Part shown: positions 1 to 6,132 of the stretch, one piece after another | Numbering within the stretch: position 1 is the first letter of the stretch | Layout: each line of letters begins with the position of its first letter | Assembly: GCA_947478975.1 (NCBI GenBank) | Contig: CANJYI010000178.1 | Location: forward strand, 1-6,132 | Direction of reading: 5' to 3' | Source: Chthoniobacteraceae bacterium | GTDB taxonomy: Bacteria > Verrucomicrobiota > Verrucomicrobiia > Chthoniobacterales > Chthoniobacteraceae | Length of the DNA: 6,132 nt | Notes under the pieces: model-generated | Told to the model about the DNA's origin: nothing | Databases searched by the model: none | The model's input: only the letters and a program-made list of their open reading frames with translations | Program-made: the position numbers and the translations under genes

Positions 1-713
1 CGGAGCTCCTTGAATGGCTGGCTTCCGAGCTGGTCGAGGGCGGCTGGAGCATGAAGCGTCTCCACCGGCTCATCGTCAATTCAGCCACCTACCGGATGTC
101 CTCCTCCGAGGCGGGGCTCGGCGCGAACCTGCAAAGGGATCCGGACAATCTGCAGCTGTGGCGCCGCTCACCACTGCGTTTGGAATCGGAGGTGGTGCGC
201 GATTCCATTCTGGCGCTGTCCCGCGAACTGGATCCGCAGCGGGGCGGGCCGCCGGTGGCGCCCCCGCAACAGGCTGCCTCAAAACGGCGGAGTCTGTATT
301 TCTACCATTCCAACAATGAGAGGAACCTCTTCCTGACCACCTTCGACCAGGCCGCCGTCAAGGAATGCTACAGGCGGGAACAGAGCATCGTCCCGCAACA
401 AGCCCTGGCTCTGAGCAACAGCAGCCTGGTCCTCGATGCGGCCGCGCGCATTGCAAAACACCTGCTGGAAGACAGCGCCTCAAGGGGTGCGGAACCAGGC
501 TCCGGCGCGGACGCCGACGCGGCATTTGTGCGGGAGGCTTACGCGTACGTCCTCGGCGTCGGGGCGATGGATGCGGAAGTGGCGGCGTGTCTCCGCGCGC
601 TCGCCGCGTGGCGCGCAGCCGCGGGCGTCCAGAATCCAGCTGCCGGCCAGTCTGCTCGCGCCAACCTTGTCTGGGCTTTGCTCAACCACAACGACTTCGT
701 CACCCTCCGCTAA
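1..713 (+). CDS. DUF1553 (PSD1) domain protein, C-terminal part only
   Basis: The reading frame is open from the left window edge (first full codon at 3) to TAA at 711-713, giving 236 visible residues. The ATG at 51 is internal: in-frame sequence before it (ELLEWLASELVEGGWSMK) matches the conserved DUF1553 core, and the next segment (HRLIVNSATYR) is the family signature. Further family landmarks are NLFLTTFD, the VPQQALALSNS block where one-letter variants of VPQQAL.LMN are usual, and the closing NHNDFVTLR. Full-length relatives are large secreted proteins, typically with a signal peptide, often a planctomycete cytochrome c domain, then DUF1549 and DUF1553; none of those N-terminal parts can be checked here. 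The biochemical function of the family is unknown. The stop lies 2 bp before the DUF1501 start, so the two genes are almost certainly co-transcribed and probably translationally coupled. The C-terminus is complete and undamaged. Confidence 0.93.
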   Translation, partial: ELLEWLASELVEGGWSMKRLHRLIVNSATYRMSSSEAGLGANLQRDPDNLQLWRRSPLRLESEVVRDSILALSRELDPQRGGPPVAPPQQAASKRRSLYFYHSNNERNLFLTTFDQAAVKECYRREQSIVPQQALALSNSSLVLDAAARIAKHLLEDSASRGAEPGSGADADAAFVREAYAYVLGVGAMDAEVAACLRALAAWRAAAGVQNPAAGQSARANLVWALLNHNDFVTLR

Positions 714-715
714 AA

Positions 716-2185
716 ATGAAGGCTCACACATTGCAAACTCCCCTGCCGGGCGCCGGTTCGCGCCGCACGTTTCTCGCGGACCTGGGTCTCGGATTTACGG
801 GCCTCGCGCTCGGCTCGCTGCTTGCGCAGGAGGCGCGCGGCAGCGCGGCCGCCGGACAGTGGGCGCCCCCGAGTGGCCTGCCTCATTTCCCAGCGAAGGC
901 CCGGAGCGTGATCTGGCTTTTTATGAATGGCGGGGTCAGCCACATGGAGAGCTTTGACCCCAAGCCGATGCTCAGCAAGTACGGCGGAAAAACCATCGCC
1001 GAGACGCCTTTTGCCGGGGTACAGGATCCCAAAAAGCTCGCCCTGGAGCGGCTCGTCGTGCCGGACGGCAATGGCAACCAGCGAAACAAGATCTATCCGC
1101 TGCAGGTAGGTTTTCAAAAACACGGACGAAGCGGGATTGAGGTGAGCGACTGGTTTCCGCACATCGCAGGAAACGTGGACAAGCTGGCCATCGTCCGTTC
1201 GCTCTACACCACCGACAGCAACCACGGCGCCCAGACGCAGTTTCACTCCGGGAGGCACATGGTCGACGGCAACTATCCGACCCTTGGGGCGTGGGTGCAC
1301 TACGGGCTGGGCAGCCTCAACGACAACCTTCCCCAGTTTGTCTCCATTGGCACGCGCGAGTACTGGAACAACAAGGACGGGCACTACCTCGGGCCGGCCC
1401 ACGACGCAGTCCCCCTCCGGATTGATCCCGCCAATCCTCTGGACTTCGGAAAGCCCGCGCGCCCGTTTACGCCGGCGGCGCAGACGATCGGTCTCGAGCT
1501 CGTGCAGGAACTCAACCGGCTACGAGGTGTGGAATACCCGTCCGACCCGGCGCTGGCGGCCCGCATCGCCTCCTACGAGCTGGCCTTCCGGATGCAGCAG
1601 TCTGTGCCGGAGGTGCTCGATTTTTCCAAGGAGAGCGCACAGACGCGCGCCCTTTACGGGCTTGATCTGCCGCATTGCCGGGACTTTGGAGCGCAGCTGC
1701 TCGCAGCCCGCCGCATGGTTGAGCGCGGGGTGCGCTTCATCCAGATCCAGCACGGCGGCGGCGGCGCCGGCGCGTGGGATGCCCACGGCGGACTCCAGGC
1801 CAACCATTCCAAGCTCGCCTTGCAGGTGGACCAGCCCGTGGGCGGGCTGCTGCTCGATTTGGAACAGCGCGGGCTGCTGGAGGAGACGCTGGTGGTCTTC
1901 GCCACCGAATTCGGTCGCACGCCCGGCTCGCAGGGAGCAGACGGTCGCGACCACCACATTTTCGGCTTCAGCGCCTGGATGGCCGGGGGCGGACTCAAGG
2001 GCGGCGTGGTACACGGGGCCACCGACGAGCTTGGCTTTCACGCCGTCGAGAACAGGCACTACGTCACCGACATCCACGCCACGATTCTGCGGCAGCTCGG
2101 GCTCGACTCAAGGCAGCTGGAAATCCCTGGCCGCAAACGGCTCGAGATAGACCACGGCAAGGCCATCGAAGAGATCATCGCCTGA
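716..2185 (+). CDS. DUF1501 protein with Tat signal peptide, complete
   Basis: This 489-residue protein belongs to DUF1501, distantly related to the alkaline phosphatase/sulfatase fold. The frame is open much further upstream, but the ATG at 716 is the right start: it puts a twin-arginine motif, SRRTFL (residues 15-20), before a hydrophobic stretch (LGLGFTGLALGSLL) and an Ala-rich segment suited to signal peptidase cleavage. The mature protein should therefore fold in the cytoplasm and be exported. Conserved blocks seen are NGGVSHMESFDPKP (from about residue 71), SLYTTDSNHGAQ, WDAHGG (354-359), TEFGRTP (397-403), GRDHH (410-414) and a C-terminal THATILRQLGL-type block, here DIHATILRQLGL. The clustered His and Asp residues look like potential metal ligands, which is inference. 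There is no Cys-x-Pro-x-Arg sulfatase motif; the only cysteine is C321. No Shine-Dalgarno sequence precedes the start, which fits coupling to the DUF1553 gene ending 2 bp upstream. Substrate and reaction are unknown. Length is normal for the family. Confidence 0.95.
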   Translation: MKAHTLQTPLPGAGSRRTFLADLGLGFTGLALGSLLAQEARGSAAAGQWAPPSGLPHFPAKARSVIWLFMNGGVSHMESFDPKPMLSKYGGKTIAETPFAGVQDPKKLALERLVVPDGNGNQRNKIYPLQVGFQKHGRSGIEVSDWFPHIAGNVDKLAIVRSLYTTDSNHGAQTQFHSGRHMVDGNYPTLGAWVHYGLGSLNDNLPQFVSIGTREYWNNKDGHYLGPAHDAVPLRIDPANPLDFGKPARPFTPAAQTIGLELVQELNRLRGVEYPSDPALAARIASYELAFRMQQSVPEVLDFSKESAQTRALYGLDLPHCRDFGAQLLAARRMVERGVRFIQIQHGGGGAGAWDAHGGLQANHSKLALQVDQPVGGLLLDLEQRGLLEETLVVFATEFGRTPGSQGADGRDHHIFGFSAWMAGGGLKGGVVHGATDELGFHAVENRHYVTDIHATILRQLGLDSRQLEIPGRKRLEIDHGKAIEEIIA

Positions 2186-2195
2186 GACCCCCGGC

Positions 2196-2219
2196 CCCTC
2201 GGAAGGCTGATTTCCGGGG
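2196..2219. terminator. Possible weak bidirectional terminator hairpin
   Basis: The 49-bp gap between the converging stop codons can form a stem: 2196-2198 plus 2200-2204 pair with 2212-2219 (8 bp, T2199 bulged, 7-nt loop). An alternative 6-bp perfect pairing is CCCCGG at 2189-2194 with CCGGGG at 2214-2219. Neither arm is followed by a T-run in either direction, so it is not a canonical intrinsic terminator. Its place between convergent genes is the main reason to list it. Confidence 0.35.
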
Positions 2220-2234
2220 ACTCCTGCCGCCGCC

Positions 2235-4745
2235 CTAAAACAACGTCATCTGCGGCTTCTCGGCTTCCTGCGCCATGACGCTGCGCCGGCGCGTCTGCCG
2301 GGCCACGCCGCCTTCGGCAGGCGCGGTGGTGCGCGCTGGCGCGTCTGCGCTCAGTTCGGAGCGTTCCAAATTGGCCAGGATCTCCTTGGCCCGCTCAAGC
2401 ACGGGCTTAGGCAGGCCGGCCAGACGCGCCACCTGGATGCCGTAACTCTTGTCCGCGCCACCGGGAACGATCTTGCGCAGGAAAATGATCTGCTCGTTCC
2501 ATTCGCGCACCGCGACGTTGAAGTTCTGCACCCCGGTGCGCGTGCGCGCCAGTTCCGTCAGCTCGTGGTAGTGGGTGGCAAAGAGGGTGCGCGCCTTCAG
2601 CACATCGTGCAAGTATTCGGCCACGCTCCACGCGATGGACAGGCCGTCAAAGGTGGAGGTGCCCCGCCCAATTTCGTCCAGGATTACCAGCGACCGCTCC
2701 GTGGCGTTGTTGGTGATGTTCGCCGTCTCGTGCATTTCCACCATGAAGGTGGACTGGCCCCTGGAAAGGTCGTCGTTGGCGCCCACCCGCGTAAAGATCC
2801 GGTCGGCCAGGCCCACCACGGCGCGCCGCGCGGGCACCCAGGAGCCCATCTGCGCCAGCAGTGTCAGGAGCGCCACCTGCCGGATGTAGGTCGATTTTCC
2901 GGCCATATTCGGGCCCGTCAGCACCAGCAGCGTGTTCGCGCCCCCGTCCAAAAGCGTGTCGTTGGGGACGAACTTTTCCTCCACCAAAGCCTGGTCCAGC
3001 ACCGGATGCCGGCCGTCCACAAACTCCAACTCCAAACCCTCGTGCAGCTCGGGACGGCAATAGCCAAAAAGACGCCCCGTTTCCGCCAGCGAACAAAGCA
3101 CGTCCAGCGTGCCCACGCCCCGCGCCGTTGCCTGCAGCGATTGCAGTTCCTCCAGCACCTCGCCACGCACCTGTGCGAAAAGCTCCACCTCCAGCGCCTT
3201 CGCCTTTTCGTCGGACCCTAGGATCCGCGACTCCATCTCCTTTAATTCGGCCGTCACGTAACGCTCCCCGTTCGAGACCGTCTGCTTCCGCGTCCACTCC
3301 GGCGGCACCATGTTCAGGTTCGAACGTGTCACTTCGATGAAGTACCCGAAAACCGACGTGAACCGGATCTTGAGCGAGCGGATTCCCGTCTCCTCTCCCA
3401 AACGCTGCTGCAGGTCCGCGATCCAGCGCTTTCCCTCGTGGCCCGCCGCCCGCAGCGTGTCGAGCAGCTCTGAAAAGCCTTCCCGGAAAACTCCCCCGTC
3501 GCGGATGTGCACGGGCTGCTCCTCTTCCAGCGCCTTGTTCAACAAATCCAGCAGCGCCGGCAGCGGCGCGAGTTCCGCCCCCACCGAAGCCAGCAGGCCG
3601 CCCTCTCTTCCGGCAACGCCGGCCACCGCCGCCTTCAGCAACGGCACCTGTTCCAACGCTGCGCGCAGCACCTGTAAATCCCGCCCGTTCCCGCCCGTCT
3701 GCGTGAGCCGTCCCACCGTCCGCTCCACGTCCCGGACGCCCCCAAGCAAGTCGCGCAGGTGCTGCAGCCCCGCAGGATCGCCGATAAGCCTGCCCACCGC
3801 TTCCTGCCGCGCCAGCAGCGGTTCCACGCGGCACAAAGGGTGCAGCACCCAGTCCCGCAACCGCCTTCCCCCCATCGGTGTCTTGGTCCGGTCCAACGCC
3901 CCCAACAGACTCGTGTCCCGGCCTGCGCCGCGCGATTCCACCAGCTCCAGGTTCGCCTGCGTCGCGACGTCCAGCACCATGAATTCCGAGCGGTGGTAGG
4001 TGGTGAGCCTCCGGACGTGCGCAAGGGACCGACGCAGTTCATGCCGCAAGTAATGCACCAACGCACCCGCTGCGGAAACGGCCGCCGGCAGTCCGGCGCA
4101 GCCAAAGCCGTCCAACGCCTGCACCTGAAACTGCTCCTTGAGCGCGTAGTGCGCCTGGTCGTAGAGAAAGGCGTAGCCGTCCCGTAGCACCAGTCCCGGC
4201 GTGTCCCCCAGAACCGCGGCCGCCTCCTCGCTCACGAGCACCTCGGCCGGACGCACCCGCGCCATTTCATCCGCCAGTTCGCGCGCGTCGGCCAGTTCCG
4301 TGAGCCGGAATTCGCCCGTCATCAGATCAATGTAGGCGAACCCGAAGCCGCGCTTCGCGTCGGGCTGCACCGCCGCCAAAAAGTTGTTCCGCGACGCGTC
4401 CAGCATCTGGAGATCCGAAACGGTCCCGGGTGAGATGACCTGCGTGATCTCGCGTTGCACGATTTTCCCAGGCTGCGGTTCGGACACCTGGTCGCACACC
4501 GCCACGCGGACCCCCGCGCTCACCAACTTGCGCAGGTACCCCTCGGCCGCGTGGTACGGGATGCCGCACATCGCCACCCCGTTGCGCTTGGTCAGGGCAA
4601 GATTCAGAACGGCGGACGCACGCTGCGCATCCTCAAAAAACATCTCGTAGAAGTCACCCAGCCGAAACAACAGCAGCGTGTCCTCCGGCAGGCTCCTCCG
4701 GATGCCCTGATATTGTTGCATCATCGGGGTCAGGGTCGCGGACAT
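2235..4745 (-). CDS. mutS: DNA mismatch repair protein MutS, complete
   Basis: MutS binds base mismatches and small loops in newly replicated DNA and, using ATP, starts mismatch repair with MutL. The 836-residue protein is close in length to E. coli MutS (853). The N-terminal mismatch domain carries the Phe-x-Glu reader motif in GDFYEMFF (F32, E34). Connector, lever and clamp domains follow; the stretch FGYFIEVT marks the core near the clamp. The ATPase domain has Walker A GPNMAGKST (611-619, K617), Walker B LVILDEIGRG (D690, E691) and the ATHYHEL block (H725). A low-complexity tail ends in QMTLF (832-836), a beta-sliding-clamp-binding motif. I chose ATG at 4745 because it gives MSATLTPMMQQY, which aligns with TPMMQQY near the N-terminus of other MutS proteins. 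No Shine-Dalgarno sequence precedes it; an in-frame TTG at 4784, with GGAG 9 nt upstream, would add 13 residues. All key residues are present, so it should be active. No mutL is in the window. lctP lies 81 bp upstream on the same strand. Confidence 0.98.
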   Translation of the reverse strand: MSATLTPMMQQYQGIRRSLPEDTLLLFRLGDFYEMFFEDAQRASAVLNLALTKRNGVAMCGIPYHAAEGYLRKLVSAGVRVAVCDQVSEPQPGKIVQREITQVISPGTVSDLQMLDASRNNFLAAVQPDAKRGFGFAYIDLMTGEFRLTELADARELADEMARVRPAEVLVSEEAAAVLGDTPGLVLRDGYAFLYDQAHYALKEQFQVQALDGFGCAGLPAAVSAAGALVHYLRHELRRSLAHVRRLTTYHRSEFMVLDVATQANLELVESRGAGRDTSLLGALDRTKTPMGGRRLRDWVLHPLCRVEPLLARQEAVGRLIGDPAGLQHLRDLLGGVRDVERTVGRLTQTGGNGRDLQVLRAALEQVPLLKAAVAGVAGREGGLLASVGAELAPLPALLDLLNKALEEEQPVHIRDGGVFREGFSELLDTLRAAGHEGKRWIADLQQRLGEETGIRSLKIRFTSVFGYFIEVTRSNLNMVPPEWTRKQTVSNGERYVTAELKEMESRILGSDEKAKALEVELFAQVRGEVLEELQSLQATARGVGTLDVLCSLAETGRLFGYCRPELHEGLELEFVDGRHPVLDQALVEEKFVPNDTLLDGGANTLLVLTGPNMAGKSTYIRQVALLTLLAQMGSWVPARRAVVGLADRIFTRVGANDDLSRGQSTFMVEMHETANITNNATERSLVILDEIGRGTSTFDGLSIAWSVAEYLHDVLKARTLFATHYHELTELARTRTGVQNFNVAVREWNEQIIFLRKIVPGGADKSYGIQVARLAGLPKPVLERAKEILANLERSELSADAPARTTAPAEGGVARQTRRRSVMAQEAEKPQMTLF

Positions 4746-4800
4746 AGTGAAGAACAAACAAATGCCATCCCGGCCATTGCGCAAAACAAAACGCTCCGCG

Positions 4801-4827
4801 CCCCTCCCGCCCCGCCCCGGCGCCCCC
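4801..4827 (-). other. G-rich run, putative G-quadruplex in lctP-mutS gap
   Basis: Read on the - strand, this stretch has five runs of three to five guanines (GGGGG, GGGG, GGGG, GGG, GGGG) separated by spacers of 4, 1, 1 and 1 nt. That meets the usual G3+N1-7 quadruplex pattern. It begins at the last base of the lctP stop codon and ends about 55 nt before the mutS ATG, so it would lie in the mRNA between the two genes. The rest of the gap (4746-4800) includes a more AT-rich part (TTTTGTTTT on the - strand). I see no convincing -35/-10 promoter and no hairpin with a T-run. Confidence 0.5.
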
Positions 4828-6132
4828 TATCCCTGCGGCACCATCAAGCGGAACGGCCACACATACGCCTGCAACGTCACCAGCAGCCCGATCAGCGACG
4901 CCAGCACCAGGCTGTGCACCAGCACAAACCGCAGGATTTCCGCCTCCCTCCCAAAGCACTGCGTCGCCGTACTGGCCACCACGATGCTCTGCGCATCCAC
5001 CATCTTGCCCATCACGCCGCCGGAACTGTTCGCCGCCCCCATCAGAATCGGGCTGATGCCCGTCTGTTCAGCCGTGATCCGTTGCAGGCTCCCAAACAGC
5101 ACGTTCGACGCAGTGTCCGAGCCCGTCAGCGCCACGCCCAGCCAGCCGAGCAGCGTTCCAAAAAACGGGTAAAACGCCCCGGTCCCCGCCAGCGCCAGCC
5201 CGATGGTGGCGTCCGCCCCCGAAAACTTCGTCACATTCCCCAGCGCCAGCATCGCCCCGATGGTCAGCAACGAAAGCCGCACCTTCCAGAGTGTTTCAAG
5301 GTACACCAAAACCAGACGGCCCAGCGGAAAGCCCATCGCAAGACCCGCGCTGACAGCTGCGGCGAGGATGCCCGTGCCCGTAGCGCTCAGCAGGTTGAGC
5401 TTCCATTTCGCCCCTTCCGCCGCGGCCCCGGCGGCCGCCACCGGCGGCATGCGCTGGACCAGTCCATCCAGCCAGCCCACCGTTAGGCTGCCGGAGAAGA
5501 GCCCGTCGAGCGCCTCCTTCACCGCCGGCGTCCCCCACGCCAGGATAAAACCGGTCAAAATCAGCCAGGGCAACCATGCCAGCCAGACACTCGCCACGGC
5601 CCCCTGCTGGGCGGAACCTGAGGGGACCGCCTTTTTCACAGCCTCCACCAGCAGCCCGTCCCGCAGCACCAAACACTGTCTGGGGCGCCAAACGCGCAGA
5701 AAAAACACCACCGCCGCAATCGAAGCGGCCCCCGCCACAAGGTCCACCAACCAGGGGCCGTGGAAATTCGACACCAAAAACTGCGGCACCGCAAAGGCCA
5801 CCCCCGCCGCCAGAGCAACGGGCAACACCTCCCGCGTGCGGCGCCAACCGCAAAACGCCACCAGAATCCAGACCGGCATCAGCACCGAGAAAAACGGCAG
5901 CTGGCGGCCCACCATGATCGAAACGAGTTTTGCGTCCAGACCGGCCACCTGTTCAAGCGTGGTGATCGGAATACCGAGCGACCCAAAGGCCACGGGAGCT
6001 GTGTTTGCAATTAATGCTAGGCCGGAGGCATGCAGCGGCGAGAAACCCAGCTGCAGCAAAATCGCACCCGTGATGGCCACGGGCGCCCCGAAGCCGGCCA
6101 TGCCCTCCAAAAAGGCGCCAAAACTGAACGCA
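4827..6132 (-). CDS. L-lactate/glycolate permease (LctP/LldP family), 5' end missing
   Basis: Members of this family are inner-membrane proton symporters that import lactate, and often glycolate, as carbon source. The visible 434 residues are the C-terminal portion of a protein usually about 550 residues long; the frame is open to the right window edge, and the TTG at 6110 is an internal Leu, not a start. Family signatures are FGAFLEGMAGFGAPVAI at the edge, the LIANTAPVAFGSLGIPI block, NVTKFSGADATIGLAL, GWLGVALTGSDTASN, AANSSGGVMGKM with a following AQSIVVAS, and the closing LQAYVWPF. Roughly nine or ten hydrophobic membrane segments are visible, with one longer charged loop (RVWRPRQC to about AVPSGSAQQ). 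The stop is TAG at 4829-4827. mutS follows 81 bp downstream on the same strand, so read-through is possible, but the functions are unrelated. No lactate or glycolate oxidation genes are seen, so substrate choice is open. No damage is visible. Confidence 0.95.
   Translation of the reverse strand, partial: AFSFGAFLEGMAGFGAPVAITGAILLQLGFSPLHASGLALIANTAPVAFGSLGIPITTLEQVAGLDAKLVSIMVGRQLPFFSVLMPVWILVAFCGWRRTREVLPVALAAGVAFAVPQFLVSNFHGPWLVDLVAGAASIAAVVFFLRVWRPRQCLVLRDGLLVEAVKKAVPSGSAQQGAVASVWLAWLPWLILTGFILAWGTPAVKEALDGLFSGSLTVGWLDGLVQRMPPVAAAGAAAEGAKWKLNLLSATGTGILAAAVSAGLAMGFPLGRLVLVYLETLWKVRLSLLTIGAMLALGNVTKFSGADATIGLALAGTGAFYPFFGTLLGWLGVALTGSDTASNVLFGSLQRITAEQTGISPILMGAANSSGGVMGKMVDAQSIVVASTATQCFGREAEILRFVLVHSLVLASLIGLLVTLQAYVWPFRLMVPQG

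Noticed and set aside
365..715. Extension of the DUF1501 gene upstream to an ATG at 365.
   Set aside because: The added region overlaps the conserved end of the DUF1553 gene, is Arg/Gly-rich without homology, and would bury the Tat signal inside the protein.
1755..1773. GGC-repeat-like run resembling a microsatellite.
   Set aside because: It encodes the glycine-rich HGGGGAGAW stretch just before the conserved WDAH block and is too short and imperfect to call a repeat.
1284..2150. 288-codon + strand frame inside the DUF1501 gene.
   Set aside because: Ser/Arg/Pro-rich shadow frame with no family resemblance; the overlapping DUF1501 frame is clearly the coding one.
2647..3834. Long - strand open frame (395 codons) inside mutS in another frame.
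   Set aside because: The product is Gly/Ala/Arg-rich low complexity and fully contained in the mutS coding sequence, whose own frame has all conserved motifs.
4455..5486. Long + strand open frame (343 codons) over the mutS start and lctP.
   Set aside because: It lies antisense to two strongly supported genes. Its product is rich in Arg, His, Gln and Pro with no recognisable domain, which is typical of a shadow frame in GC-rich DNA.

Overview
The window holds four protein genes on a GC-rich stretch: two on the + strand (positions 1-2185) and two on the - strand (2235-6132). The two outer genes run off the window edges. I found no RNA genes, mobile elements, CRISPR arrays or long repeats.

Left half (+ strand): the C-terminal part of a DUF1553 (PSD1) protein is followed after 2 bp by a complete, Tat-exported DUF1501 protein. 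This two-gene pairing is a hallmark of Planctomycetota and Verrucomicrobiota genomes, where it occurs in many paralogous copies. The first gene usually carries a DUF1549 domain and often a planctomycete-type cytochrome c domain upstream of the part seen here. The two products very probably act together outside the cytoplasm, but their biochemical role is not established.

Right half (- strand): a lactate/glycolate permease (LctP/LldP family, N-terminus outside the window) is followed after 81 bp by a complete mutS. MutS has an intact mismatch-reading Phe-Tyr-Glu motif, intact ATPase motifs, and a beta-clamp-binding motif as its last five residues. The lctP-mutS gap holds a very G-rich run able to form a G-quadruplex on the mutS-sense strand. 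mutS and the DUF1501 gene converge with 49 bp between their stop codons, and that gap contains an imperfect hairpin.

Organism: the DUF1553/DUF1501 pair, the high GC content and my recollection of MutS N-terminal sequences point to the PVC superphylum, most likely Verrucomicrobiota; this is inference. Apart from the poorly understood DUF1553/DUF1501 pair, this looks like an ordinary chromosomal region. I see no convincing evidence for an undescribed system; the findings below are modest.
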